NCBI GenBank assembly: GCA_026419785.1
Contig: JAODTK010003976.1
Location: 62,001-126,000, forward strand
Source: Sclerodactyla briareus
Taxonomy: Eukaryota; Echinodermata; Holothuroidea; Dendrochirotida; Sclerodactylidae
Reading direction: 5' to 3'
Length of the DNA: 64,000 nt
This document shows positions 13,101-27,100 of this stretch, in pieces. The stretch's first letter is position 1. Each line of letters opens with the position of its first letter. The position numbers were made by a program, and so were the translations under genes. The notes below the pieces were generated by a model. The model did not search any database, had not been told where the DNA came from, and saw nothing but the letters and a program-made list of their open reading frames with translations.

Positions 13101-16100
13101 GATTTACGAGCTCATGTCTTACCACGTCCCCGGCCCAACTCTCTCCAAGCCACAACTTCCAATCCGTTTCCCCCTGTCGTGAGATTCAACTTTTCATAGC
13201 AATAATTATGACTTCTAATTACTACATAATGTTTGAACTTGGCCTTAAATATCACGGCATATATGTTGCCTGACATGGAATAATTTCTAGTGGACATATC
13301 ACTACTGTCACTTGCTTTCCCCACGTTGTAGGTGTGTTTTTTAGCTTCATTCACATAAAATTTGTATTGACCAGATCCGCGGTTCACGATCCTTTCGTAT
13401 TGTGAGGCGCTTGTTGCTTCCCATACCCCTCTGCCCGTGGGTACTCCCCATGCACTTCAGTACGTAACCACAGTAGCTTTTATCTTTGAAGCCTGTAAAT
13501 TCTTCCTTAACAAATTAAAACAAACCGTCCGTCATTCAGCGAATGCCGTGCACAGCCGATGCTAAAGATCAGAACGGAGTAAAGCATGGTTAGGAGGTAA
13601 ATGATTTATATTGCATGTTTTAATTATTTTATGATCGGGGATAAAACTAAATTCTGAGCTGTTCTCTTCATACAGAAATGACAACGAATTTGTCGGAGAG
13701 CTACGCGTAAAGTATGACCATTTGTATACTCCGTGAGACCTGTGCCCCTTCCTGTCGGAGATAGAAAATTCTTGTACGGGACTTAATTTGTCGACGGGTC
13801 AACTTAGAAACGCTTTTCCGAAGATGTGGAGGGAAACATGGAAAAGCACATCCTACCGCCAAGTATTTGGTAAGTCACGCGCTATTTGTTGAAGGTCACT
13901 GGTTACGGAAAATCCCCTTAGCCCTACCGCTTGCTTGTGACTGGATCAATCCATCAGATGAATCGCTCTAAACGATGTGGAAAGTAGTCTACTTTCTCCA
14001 GGGTCGACAGTTGGATGGCATTGAGTCATTGGCCAAAGCATCAGACTGCGCATACCTTCCCTTCCGAGAGACTCGGCACTTAGTGATATAGACAATCCGA
14101 GAATATTTTTTGTCCAACAGCCGATCTGTCTTTATATTCTTGACGCTTGACGACTTCTTAGGAGAGACAATGTAGTTATGTCGACAAATCATCGATTGTT
14201 TGATCGCGGAAGGATGATACACAGACTGCTTATGACACCCCGGCCGTCAGTTTTACCGTTCGATTATGGATCCTATGAAATGGAACGTATAATACTCAAA
14301 GGCTCTTGAGTAGACGACCCAATTAGAGTATCTAAACCAACAGTTGTAGACGACATAGGCGCGGCAGCCAGGCAAATAATGAAGAATCTCCATAGAACGC
14401 GCTTCATTTCCGAATGTGCAAGTCCCTTTTCTTCGCGATCTATTGCACACTTCATGTGAAAAGAAGAATGGTCGAATTTCATATCATGACCGCCTTTTGC
14501 CGTGCAGGGTAGTGAGCCGTCAAATACATTTGCAGAATAAGAGGAGGAGTATGAACTGAAGAACTAAAAAATGCTATCTCCCATCAGAATCATCATGAAG
14601 CGCTCAGCCAAGTGGCGTTTGAGGGTTTGGCTGAGCAACACAATGGTTGACGGGAAGAGGATCTCCTGTCGCAAGGCGGACAAAGGTTGGTCGACCATTA
14701 CATACGACTCGGGTTCTGACTGATAGATAGATATGACCGAAGTGGCTTCCAGCTATCAATAAATCTCACTCAAAGGGCCATCCTGCCCGAAAGTCGAGTG
14801 ATACGCTCCCTGCACACATATCTGCTCCAAGAGTATTATGCTGCTAACTACATGATATCTGACATTGAAAACGGAGAAGGACTCTATTCTATATTCCACA
14901 GTCTGCCAGTGCCGTCGATGCCCCCATCTCATAACGTTTTGGCCTGTGTATTGAAACGGGAGCCTAGCGGCCTAAGGTCGTCCATTTGTGCGTGAGGTCC
15001 TCCAGGATGAGATGTTGGCTATTCTCTGCATATTTGAGCAATGTGGGGAACTAGAAGACGTCAAGAATGTGTCGAGAAATGGGTTCTGAGATTGTGGAGA
15101 ATCCAGTGGAGTGACACCGAACTGAGGAGAAGCACGAAGATTCAGCTGCTGGGTCTTGCACAGCCTATCAGTAAGGACAAAAACTTTCAGCAAAAGACCT
15201 ACAGTGCAAATGGTAGATACAAAACATCTTGATCTCAGGTGGTGTGAACGATCGATAGACCTGTGTATGATACTTTGATGGTGACGAATTCGGGCGAGTT
15301 CATACCATTACACTCAATTCCTCACACACGGGAGTTCTACTGAGCTGGCGCTCTGTGCATTTCCCTCTTTTTTTCGCAAACTACGGGACTTGTGCACATG
15401 TTTCATTTCCCCATCGCCTCTACCCGGCGATCTACGTTAACCAACGTAGAATCGCATATGACATATGCCATCTTCAAGTAGGCACAGTCTGTATACAGTT
15501 TGTGTCGAAAGAAACTACATTACACATTGACAAGATTATCATTTTCTCGTCGACTGGATCATGACCGAGAATCATCATTTCAACTTATCTTTCCGAATTG
15601 TACGTTTTCTTCCCCTGAGGACAACACCTGCCAAGCGTTTCAATAGACTTAATTCTCTTCCGTCTAGAGATCCCACTAATGAGGATTTCCATTTCAGTTC
15701 GAAACTTCGATTGTATTCTTTTCTCCCCGCAGATACCAATTTCAAGTCTTCCATCCTCATAGATGCTTCTCGTCAGTGGATTCCATCAAGAGCGAATTGG
15801 TCATGATGACCATCTCCGTCTCCCAGCATTCCGCTTCTCATCGTTGAGGTTGTATACAACCAGGGAAAGAGTTCACCAGAGAAGAGATGGAGAACATCTG
15901 CCTTTCCAAAAACTGCAGCGCTAAGATGTCTGAATAAGTCTACTTTCGTGTTGCAGCAGATAATTTGATTTAAACCTAGAGTTTCAGCCCAGAGATTGTG
16001 TTCCATGTTGTTCGCGACTCATCGCTGTTTCTGTCATAATTCTCCCGAAACCATGCAGCCTTGTTCGACTGTGGTCTTTCACTTCCTGTAATCCTCCGGT

Positions 16101-16880
16101 AAATTATCATGGAAAGGAATATTTGAAAGAACATGTTAACTAACTTTCCTGGCTGCCAGCCACGGGTCCCTTCATTTTCACGATTTGGATGGTGGATTCT
16201 TTTTTTTTAAATCTAAATTGGATTAAAAAAACCCATCTGGTTCAATAACTCGTTATAATTTTTCTTTGAAATCGATCTGATTATCCGTTCTAAAGCAAAA
16301 CTGTCAACTGTACATCAAATGCACCACTATTATTCCTCCAGCCCAGTACGCAAATCGAGCGATATCACGCAGTACCCTGTACCAGTACACTAAATGTTGT
16401 GTACTAGCACACCTTTCCCGGTGGTTTCACGACATTACCACAACATTCTGTTAGTGAAGACCGGATTATCACTGATCTTTTGTCATATTTTTTCCAGGGA
16501 CTGTTGGTTGGTCGTGCTTTCCCATAGACATTGGTCCATGCTTCCGTGTGATGCGATTCCAATATGACCCAGTGTATACTTGGCCTCACACTTTTTTATT
16601 TGCATTTCGAAACAAGGTAAAGTCGAATTATCGCCACCGACGTTCACCACATTCACAACATATTGACCTCCATTGGTTCCTGTGTAAAATGATTAAATGA
16701 TAAGTAAGTTTCTCAAATGCTTTTCTTTTCCAACTTTTTTCTTGGTAGATTCGAGAACTGTTCCCTACCTCACAAGTGGCCTTCGTCACTAAGAATGATC
16801 CGTGAAAGGGAAATCCGAGGTAATTATTGTAATCGAGCCAGCATACCCGCATCAGGGTGGTCCGATCTGATTACGCCCCC
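7121..16880. other. About 9.8 kb with no recognisable gene
   Basis: I read all frames on both strands and found only short open frames with no nameable domain. A recurrent tandem unit, a tRNA-like fold and a retrotransposon motif were also absent. The indel-type divergence of neighbouring repeats suggests low base accuracy, which would break genuine exons into pieces, so absence of a gene is not established. A small palindromic patch (CGATATCG-type words) lies near 10365-10415. Confidence 0.4.
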
Positions 16881-16887
16881 CGTTTTT

Positions 16888-18568
16888 ATTCCTTGACGAA
16901 GTCGACGAATCTATGCGTCATTTTGTATGTGTATGTGTTTGTGTGGTGTGTGTGTGTTGTGTGGGCGGCGTGAGTGTGGTGTGTGCGGTTGCGTGTGGGT
17001 GTTTGCACTTAATAACTGTAAGGAACCTTCAACTCTCTGACTGGCCTGTAGTTTTTCCCATATCCCACTGTGGATTACACCTGCAAGTGTTAATATCCCC
17101 GTGGTCAAATTGGTTTCTTAACCTGCACACGTGTCTAGGGGGCGCATTTACGACGCAAAGTAACTTTGTTTTATTAGGTATTGGGGGGAGGGGTAGGGTC
17201 ATAGCCCCGAATGCCACGGTAAAAAACGGATGAAATCGGATTTCTACTACATGGAAAACGGGAATGAGGAATACACACTCCGTTTTTTAACACCGAGAAA
17301 TTGATGAATAGTCCCAGTCGCTGACGTAACTTCTAGCTTCGTTTCACATACTCTGCAAAAAAACTTGTCATACACATACACACATTTTGTCCATAACCCC
17401 CTGTTGCGGCTATTACGAGTTGCCGTGTGTGCATTGACCCCCTTGGTGTGAGTCCTGCAGAGGTTCATCTGATGTCTTGGAAGGTCAAAGTTGACACTTT
17501 GTGACACGATAAGTCCAAATGGGTTGGACCGATCGGTGAAATTTTGGGGGCTACTTTTCTTATGGGGAGTACAGGAACCGTATTGTTCTATCGTTATAGG
17601 CGGAGGTGAATGTTGATCAAAAATAGGAAATTTGGAAATAAATACTTTGGTCTATTTCGCTTGTGAACTCGATAACCTAACCCACTGGATGGATGAAGCT
17701 CATACTTAGTACGTGTGTTCCCCATGATGAGTGCATGAGTAAGTTGGGGGTCATATGAGGTCACCAGAGTCAAAGTCTGACAACCTTGTGAACACGATGA
17801 ATCAGAATGGTTGATCTGATCGGGTGTGAAATTTGGGGTAGCTTTGTTATGGGAGTACAGGAAACCTTTGTTGTGGTATGGTCGGAGGGGGCTGAATTTG
17901 ATCACAAAGTAGACACATTTATGGACAGTCAATATTTTGGCAATTTTGGCTTGTGAACACGATATAAACCCCGCACACCACCTGGATGGATTGAATGACT
18001 GAAGCTCATATTTGGATGTTGTGTTCCCCATGATGGCTGCATGAACCTATTGTTTCGGGGGGTCAGTCAGAGATTTCATCTGAGGTCACCAGAAGCCAAG
18101 TCTGGGAAACCTTGTGAACACGATATAAAGTCTAGATGGGGTTGAAAGTTGGTGTGTAGCTTACTATTGGAGAGTACTGGATTCCTATTGTTTTTGTGGT
18201 TATAGGTCGGGTTGCAATTGTGGTGTGAAAAATTTGTGTGAAAAGTCGATATTTCGGCGAACACCGAGAAACTCAACCACTGGATAGATGATGAAGGCCT
18301 CATAATTAGATGTGTTTCCATGATGGAGTATATGAACCCTATTGTTGTGGGGTCAGGTCAGAGGTCATCTGAGGGGTCACGGGAAGCGGTCAAAGTCTGA
18401 CAACCTTGAAATTTAGTTGTGTAGCTTCTGTTAAGTGACATGGAACCCTATTGGGTGGTTGGTAAAAAAGGGAGAATTTGTTAGAAGTTTTATGTTGCCC
18501 ATAATGAGTGCTGACAATCTCCCAATTGTCCTTGTGTTGGCTATAGGTTATCAGACGAGTCAAGGAAT
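16888..18568 (+). mobile_element. Modular tandem-repeat element, copy A (near full length)
   Basis: The head (16888-16903) reads ATTCCTTGACGAAGTC, part of a hairpin that is clearer in the copy at 46.9 kb. A TG-rich microsatellite follows at about 16921-17005. From about 17450 there are three or more diverged units of roughly 290-310 bp carrying the words GATGGATGAAGCTCATACTTGG, TTCCCCATGATGAG, GGTCAGAGGTCATCTGAGGTCACC and TTGTGAACACGAT. The tail ends in GTCAAGGAAT (18559-18568), the exact inverse of the first ten bases. It has no protein gene, so it is a non-autonomous element. The layout resembles Helentron-associated (DINE or HINE-like) elements, but that assignment is inference. Its copies are full of one-base indels. 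Confidence 0.7.
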
Positions 18569-18640
18569 CCTGAAGGCTTTCGGTTCTTATATACTCGCGT
18601 CACATTTACCTCGTTATTCCTACCAGTGATGAGGACTTCA

Positions 18641-21600
18641 CGAGAAAGTCTAAACAAACCGAGATTGCAGTAAGTGATTCCCAGAATAGTGCAACAGAGA
18701 ACTGATAGAAAAAGTAGAAATCCGCAATCAGTTTTTTTTAGGAACATAACTAGAAGAATATTGAAAATGATCAAATTGGCTATTTTTGCAATCATTTTAT
18801 CTAAAGTTGAAAGATTCCACATAGTTCCGAAATTTGCTGTACTGTGTGTTAAAAATTGTGAAAAGTAGAGCATTTAGACACTATTAACCCCATCTTGTTT
18901 CTCGCAGTTCAAATTGGTATACATATTGGAACTTTGTATCGGTCCTGCACCTGACTACGGGACAGTGGGTAACCCGAGGTAATGAGTTTGATTCTCTGTG
19001 ATAGTATCATTACGAGCGAATCGACGGTGCATGGTATATAAAAATGTCTCACAGTTATGAGAGAATTAAGCTTCCGCCAGACTCATGTAGTAACGCACGT
19101 TGTTTCCGCAGACTAATTCGCAAAAGAATTAACATTACATCGGTGCCTCAATTCGTTTTGTTAAATAGCATTTTTGCTAGGCTTCAACCACCTTCTTTTA
19201 AATGCACCAGCAAGCGCTATCCGTGGAAAAGTATGGCCACTATATTGTCCTAATTCACGAGTCTCCCGCAGATTTGGTTTATAAATAGCTTTTTAACAGT
19301 ATTTTAATAATAATTCCTGGGAATACGAATTTATCCCATCAATGGTGGAGCAAATCCAATAAAGGATGTTCTCGCACTGAATATCCAAAGTAATGGTCTG
19401 TGCCACTGACCCGACTCAACAAGATCCCATGTTCTCAAAGTGAAAATTCAGCTAAAATTTAATGAGGGGTTCAATCAGCGGTCGTACATCAGAATTTGAC
19501 CAAGTGATGTAGCAAACATGAGCGTTTTCGCTGTAGAAAACAGTTCAATTGGGCAATCCAGTTTTAGCGGCCAATGGTCATGTGATGGATTCCCTTCAAA
19601 CTAACACATGTGAAACAGGAATATCAAAACCCACACCAACTTTGGAGGTTCTTGCATTTGCCAATTTTCGAGATCTTCCAATTTACGTTCGGTAACTTTT
19701 GAGGAATCAATGACATGATATCATAAAAACGTAAAGAAGGTTTTTTTCATTTTCCAAAAATGGATGGAGATTTCTTCCTTATTATTCGGATTCCATATAT
19801 AAGTTTGTTTAATACGAGGGTTTCCCAACAGACATATTTTACTCGACGTGTGTTATATAGCGTTCTGCTGCCCCCCCCCCACGGCCCCCCCCAACCCCCC
19901 GTTATGATTTTGGCATAGCATTCGTGCTCATCGATACATTCGAATCGCTGAAATCGGTCTGAGATTTGGCGTCATAAGTAAAGGTGAATGTGCGTACCAA
20001 AAGCTCTGTCATCTTTACAAGCCACATCTCGATTAGCTATTATAGTGGTATGCCTGTGCCCTGCACAGATATTATTACCCAAATATCATATTTCCGTTGA
20101 GCTAGGGAGTTTTTAGGCAACGGGGATTGTATATTTGAATCCAAATTTAAACACTAATAAATCGTTTCGGTTTTTCCTGTCAGTACTAATTTCCCGTATG
20201 TCTGTGAATTTGTAATATGGCTTTTTCAGTTTCTTTCATACCGATGCACCCACTATGATGCTCTATTTTCCGAGCTACCTTCTTCTTCTTCTTTCTTCTC
20301 CTTATTTATTTTTTTCCCATTTCTTATTTCATCTTCCAGGCAATAAGATATCAAACCTGCACAAGAAAAGACCATCCACTCTATTTGGCTTTCAAACAAA
20401 CCAGAAATTGCAACACAACTCTTTACAAACTTAAAACACATCACAAGACCACTTTTTGTTTTAAAGAGCCATATCGTCTTCCAACGCCTGGCGAACTGAC
20501 TCGACGGTATACCGTTCGAATGACAGTCACGCCGTATACAACCTTCCCACTATATCGCAACTATGGTGTGGACATACGGTCACATCATATCAACGGCGGT
20601 GAACGATATTTCTTCGTTACGCCAGCCACGCACCGTGCATTTGCCTACAATTGCCATTTTCCCTCATACGTCATTTTGTGGTTCGAATTATATGACCTTT
20701 GATTGTAATTCTACGCAGCCATTCTAGCCTAAGCCAATAGGACTATGCATCCTCCCGCGATTTTTATCGCAATCACTCATTATTCTCATCTTGCAGTTAA
20801 AAATCATGCCATTGTGCACAAATCCCAATTGATTAATGATTACAAAACCAAAATTCTCGTGTCGGTCCTAAGTGACTGTAGAGAATTAAGGTTTTTTTTA
20901 ATATATGACGAAGATCAGCCAATTTGATCGCGTATTTCCATTTGGTAGTATCCCCTCGCTCACTATTGTACTAATGATTACAAGTTTCCCATTGACCTCA
21001 TGAAGTTTTCATGAGGAATGATAGACTACAGGCTCGCAGAATATTCCTGCTTAAGACATAGACAGGTAGAAGCGGACTCAAGAATGAACCTTGTTTTTTG
21101 AATTTCGAGCTATACACGCAGTATCTCATTTATGTGTCTATTGGAGTGTATATTAATCAGTGTAGGCTCTATCCCTATCCCCAGCAATTCAACGATAACG
21201 CTCATACACTGGATTGGCACTGATCTGTAAGTGCTTGAGATGAACAATACTGTCATGTTTGCGTTACTTTGCCATGTCTACCATGTCTACTCAATGCTCT
21301 TGCAACCGACTTTTGCATCAGTCTCCCTACCCTATAGCCTATCCCTATAAAAATGTCCCCCAGCCAGTGCTGGAAAGCGATTGCGCTCATTTATTGGCGT
21401 TCATATTACTACCCAACTTGCTCTACTAGAATTTGTCCGATTGTAAGACAAACTGTATGTTGCTGGCACAAAGTTATAGCCGCCACGGGGACAATTGCTA
21501 TATCTACGGCGTACAACGGACTTTCAGCATCGAACGCCCTAACCCATATTCTTCGGCTCATCATCAATATCACCCCCCCCCCCCCCACACCGTGCTGTAT

Positions 21601-22950
21601 TATGAAAAGCGATCATGCGCGTCCCCACTTCTCACGAGTGGGTGGGGGTATGGTTATTTTCAAAATTGACACTGTGGACATATTATAGTCGATGGGAGTC
21701 ATTGTCAAAAAGTGTGGGCATATCCTCCCGTCCCCCACCTGTTTTTTGACGCCTTGAAGGCGATTGCAACTCATTGCGTTGGTATTCATGCAAACATACT
21801 GGAACCCCCCTCTTCACATCAATTTTGCCGCTACCAGAATTTGTTTCCCTGCAGTTTGCATGTTTTCTAGTTAGAGTACCACAGATTGTAGGTTTGCTAT
21901 TACAATGATACCCATACTCATGCAATTGCTTGTCACCGAGACATTTTCTTCGAAAAAATTACATGGCAATTTTGCCAGCCATTGTATGCCTCATGCCTCT
22001 CTCTGTTAATATGATAAAAGTTCCATGGGGTGTAACCATGAAATAGGCCCCATCACCGCGGTTAAATGCAACGAGTAGAGTTGAACTTCGAACTGGGACA
22101 ACAATCGTCTACCACTACCTCTGTGCTATGTCATCTAATTAATGGAATATTTGTTTACTTTTTTCTGCTTTCCTAGATATCAAACAGTTACCAACGTCCG
22201 CTCCAAGAACTTTTGGCCACATCGACCGTTGTCATTTGCCTAGTCACCCTACACCTTCGCATTGGATGAACCATTTTCATGGAACGCTTGGAGTTCCAGA
22301 ATGAAGATGGGGAACTAACGCTATCGCTTATCGTTTACAACTTTTGTAGAAAGACAGTTTATCATTCAACAACTACAATGAAATTCAAATGTAGTAATTT
22401 GCAATTTATGACCGGTACATTGTACCGGATGAGATTCCGGTAGGGGAAAGACAAATTTTGGATCGGCATCCCCCCATTAATGCATGGAATGCCAAGAACC
22501 AGTCCCCTCATGTACCACGTGATTCACGCCAGAGAGCCCTAAATTACACTATTCAGGTATATAGCTTAATGGCAGTAATTCAGCACAACTTTCCCGCCGT
22601 AGGTAGAAGAATCCGTGAGCAGTCACAAGTACACACTAGCGTGTGTCACAGTACACACATGTCCTATGTCATGGGTGTTTTATATGTATGTTTATGTGAC
22701 ACTCCTTGGGCAAGCATTAATCATGTTCAAATCATGCCCGTTGATTGCAAATATTATAGGGGTGACCACCCCATTTGGGTGTTGTAGCCAGTTCAAGGTC
22801 GAGGGGGGGGCCCAAAGCGTATGATATCATGTCACACGAAGTAGGCATGTCGGTCTCCGATATATGACAACGAATGGATATTATTCACACTTGTTTGTAC
22901 ATACGTTGGCTTGAACTGAGTTTGGGTTTATGGAACATATTGTTCGCTAT
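18641..22950. other. About 4.3 kb with no recognisable gene
   Basis: Only short frames are present. The longest, a 105-codon plus-strand frame at 20385-20702, shows no domain I can name. There are C-rich tracts at about 19871-19897 and 21571-21587. The short perfect hairpin CCGGTAC-att-GTACCGG sits near 22412-22428. Confidence 0.4.
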
Positions 22951-22954
22951 ACAT

Positions 22955-23040
22955 ACATTGAACCAATTCTTTTTGGGTCACGGTCAAAAGTATTTGAGGT
23001 CAACAGAGGTCAAAGCAACAACCAAATCATGAACCAGGAA
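22955..23040 (+). mobile_element. Fragment of the modular tandem-repeat element
   Basis: Contains the diagnostic run GGGTCA, GAGGTCAACAGAGGTCAAAG and a tail like AACCAAATCATGAACCA, matching the middle of the internal unit seen at 17.4-18.4 and 47.0-47.9 kb. Neither a hairpin head nor a tail was found close by. Confidence 0.45.
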
Positions 23041-23561
23041 TACCCTCTCGGGCCTACCTTGCTAATCTCATACACATAAGACCGCCGCGTCCTTTTCAGT
23101 ACCAGATCGGCGACTCGACGTGTACTCATGAAAGAAACATCACATTCGTCGACAGGTCTTTAGCGTATCGGTCCAAGCTGTGGGACGCTCTGACTTGCTC
23201 ATGTCACGACTTCCGTCACTTCTCTCGCTGCCTTCGAGAGGAACCTCAAGAAGTTTTGTTCACCATCTTCGCCATGTAAAGTTATTTTTTTGTAATTAAT
23301 TGGTGTCTCGGGTTTTTGTATGTGAAACGCCACTAATTAGTGCTTAATTCAGTAAATATGAGCGCTAGTATGTGCCCATACTTGAAACAATTATAATATA
23401 ATATCATATATTCGTATGAAGTTGAATGCATTAATCAGTCCAACACCGACTTTCAAACGATTTCATTACAGCGTTGTACATCATATGGCTATGTTCTATT
23501 TTTAAATCATTACATATTGTCAAGAATGGGAACTTTTTCATGTATATCGTCATCCTCGCCT

Positions 23562-23675
23562 GTTTTTTTTTTTTTTTTTTTTTTTGAATCGCACACTAAC
23601 TGATTGTGGCGCTTAATAACGGCTCTTCACAGGCTATAGATGGGCTTTCTTATTATTATTATTATTATTATTATT
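23562..23675. repeat. Poly-T tract and (TTA)n microsatellite
   Basis: A T run of about 24 bases (23562-23585) is followed after some 65 bases by about eight TTA repeats (23650-23675). Both are simple sequence. Confidence 0.9.
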
Positions 23676-23712
23676 TGACTCTTGATGTATCTGAATCCAT
23701 GCTGTCATGAAA

Positions 23713-24110
23713 GTGTGTGTATGTATGTATGTATTTATGTATGGATTCTGTATGTATGTCTGTACGTATGTATGTATGTATGTATGTATGTATGTATGTA
23801 TGTTGTAATGTATGTATTAGGTGATACCTGGCATGTGAGGAGCATAACTTGAACCCGCCTGGATGGATGAAGCTTATTACTTGGTAATGTGGTTGCCATA
23901 AGAGACACAATCTTTATTGTTTCAGGTTCAGGTTCAAAAAAGGTCATCTGAGGTAGGTCATCAGATGTCAAAGCCTGAAAATCTTGTGAAGAGGATAAGT
24001 CCAAATTGCTTGGTCAATAGTCTGAAATTTCGGTGTGTAGCTTCCTTAACGGCAGTACAAACTTCTCATTGTTTTTGTGCCGACCTGCGTCATTTTTGAG
24101 GGGAAAATTG
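23713..24110 (+). mobile_element. Modular tandem-repeat element, copy D (microsatellite plus one unit)
   Basis: An (ATGT)n microsatellite (23713-23818) leads directly into CCTGGATGGATGAAGCTTATTACTTGG, then GGTCATCTGAGG, then GTCAAAGCCTGAAAATCTTGTGAAGAGGATAAGTCC, then TGTGTAGCTTCCTTA. This is the same order as in the 17-18 and 47-48 kb copies. The conserved tail is missing, so the copy is truncated. Confidence 0.65.
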
Positions 24111-27100
24111 GAAATTGTAAAAAAAAGATATAATATAGCTTGATTAAGCGGAGTAGAGGAACCGTAGTGTTTTTGGTGCAGACCAGGGGCCAGATTTGGG
24201 ACACATGAAGAAATCGTGAAAAATTATATTTGGCCAATTTAAGCCTGTAATGGGCCCGGTTTTCTTTTATAGAACGTGCAGTTCAGCTATATTGGATGAA
24301 AATAAATATCGGTCGGCCATTGGTGTAAGTTATCACCCCATCAGCTGGTATTAACATTTAATATTACCAACTACGCCTGTGAGAGACAATCCGAAACATT
24401 ATGATTGTACCCATATATACATTAGGAATAATGTTTTCCTGCTCCCTTGTTTTCGAGCCCCTTTTTTATTCTGTTTTTTCTTCGGGGTAGCAACCTAAAA
24501 TGCAGTAGATATCTCACGATTTTTGACTTGCCGCCTTTTTCGCGCGTTTCGATATTGCTCTCTAAAGCATACAGACGTAAACTCGAGCAATAGCCAAACC
24601 AAAATGTAAATATATGTTGCTTATCTGTACATATATCTATATACAAATATGAAGCCCAATTGGTGGAGCTCGAACGCCGAGATTACCTTCTTCACCGTGG
24701 GCTCTGCATCTACACTTGAACAATACTAGTTCTATGTGTTGATGCCCATCCCCTCCATAGTTCGAATTTGTTACCTTTACGACCTGGCACCAATAGGAGC
24801 CACTATAAGGGCTACTATTTCGGAAATTTAATTTCAGAAGCGTAAGTGAGAACCTTTGTGGAAAAGTGTTTATAATTAGTTTTTTTTCATTCTCTCGTAA
24901 CTGTGGTCCCGGGGTATGATTACCCACCATGTACGCGGTTCAAATGATTTTCAGTCGTGCCTAAAATGTCTCAGAAATAATTTATGCAACCGAACCCAGT
25001 GGCTTGGAGAGCCAGAAGGCAGTTCGTGGTAACAATAAATGAAACGTAAGCACGGTAGCTCCAAGATGTCACTGATGCAGGGTCCCCCTCCTTCAAGTCG
25101 CTTCCTGGTGCAGGTATATAGGGCACAGGCGATTCCAAGTTCAATCAGATTGTTGCAGGCGAATATTTTTTCAAGTAACGTTTTAATAGCTCGGCAGGTG
25201 ATTCCCCATGTTACAACCCTCTTCAATCGACGCAGCTCGTCGCAAATTTTCAAGAATACGTCCTTATGCGATTCTCACGATTCCTGAATTGCCTCAACAG
25301 GAGTGCCTATCATGGGTTGCATTCATTGTCTTACTTGCCATTAATATCACGACGGAAAATAAGGAATTATCTCCATTTAGTCGAAATTCTACTTCCTCGC
25401 GATTCCGAACTGATAAGAACCATCTGGGCGGCTTTCACGACTCAATCCAACCAAGATAGCAAGCATTCTATTGACTGTATCAATCACCGACTGAAATCAG
25501 ATCGTAATGGAATCATTCATGACTAGCCATTTCAGGTCAAATGATTCTGACGAAACATTCGAATCAGAGGGTTTATGCGATGCATTTAAGTTCACTCCTG
25601 AAATGAATCCAGGATGTGAATTTCGGGCCGACGAACTCCGGGGATCAAGTACAAGTTCAGCATACTATCCACCGGTACCATACGATTACACCTGCATCAC
25701 TGGAATTTGTCACCTATAAAATATACACGAATATATATGTATATACCTGAATATATCGATAACCAATAATATCATTGATAATAGGGGGCTCATATGATTT
25801 TTTGATGAAGCAATTGATATGAAGTCATATTACTATTATCTGAAGGAGTTCTAGTTCACGGTGAAAAAGTCAGGATCACGGCCATGTAGAAACACTATGG
25901 CGTCGTCAAACGTTTCAGTTTGGGGTCACTAGAGGTCACAGTGAATCAAATTTCAAGGAGAGTGGGGGTTTCTAAGAGAAAGATGATTGGATGAATAAAT
26001 ATAGAAGAATCATGATCATTTTCGCCTTTTCCAATTCTCACTTCAAGGGGTAAATGATGGGGGTGTACAACATTTTTCTTTCGTAGGCGCATTCTCTTAT
26101 TCCCCCTCCCCCTCAGCCGACCGTTACGGGTAAACACCGCACATTGCTTAAATATACTGTGGGTGAGATTTGAGTTGTGAAAGTTTGCGGCATGCACATT
26201 TGGTAATCTAGACCAAGTGATCCCCATGGTTTGACGCAAAGCGTATCCGATTTTATGGCCGAATTCCTCCCCAAATCACTGGAAATGGCACTTCCATTTT
26301 TGAAAGAAAATGTAGTTTCATTTCCCGAATATGGGGACCTGACACCACCCTACTATATGAACACTGAAGCTATTTGGAGGAGGGCACGATCATCTTTTTC
26401 AATCGATTTAATTCCTATTTCACTACCTCGCATCGCCGCATTCTCGGTAACTGCTGTAGTAACGTGTATCGAATGCCAGGGTTGTTGGGGAGGCGGGTGG
26501 TGAAGATCAGCTGCCTGCGACGCGATCGCTAACTTCGCTTCTTTGAGCATATGGCGCGCATCCCAGCGGACGATCCTGCCCACCTGTCCTGTGAGAACGG
26601 CACTGGGGTTTGGGGGGCCTACCGCCGGGCCGACCCCCCCCCCCTCCGTACCGGTAACGCAATGGTTTGCAACAGAATCGAGGGTACCCCAGGAAGTTGG
26701 ATGGGGAGGGGAAGGACTCAGGGTACAAGCCCTGGTCGCTTAATTGCGCGGAAGGAGGACGAGCGATTGGAAGCGGGGGGATGAGGCTAGATGCCTTCCC
26801 GGCATGTGCGCCCATGAGTGAGCGAAAAGTGGGAGGAAAAAAAAAAAATTGAGGGCACGTCTGCTTCCATGTGCCCTCGCCTTTATATACCTGACCATCT
26901 TACTGCATACCTGCTAGATTTTTTTCATATATCGATATGCAGATATAGTGTATGCTGAAATTTATAAAACCGTCTGGTTTCTGGTTATTAAACTAATGGA
27001 TCATCACACCTTTTCATTTGTCGTCTCTGAGAATCGCAGTGCGCGGTCGGTGCAAATGTGAGCGCTAAGTGAGAGTGAAATCTTTCAGGTGAATGGATGA

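Noticed and set aside
24951-25253. Leucine-rich repeat or F-box protein fragment (minus strand)
   Set aside because: Leucine spacing is irregular and no repeat consensus holds over more than one turn. Left as unassigned.
26851-26878. Rho-independent-style terminator hairpin
   Set aside because: The 8-bp stem is real, but this is animal DNA and no gene end or T-run follows it.
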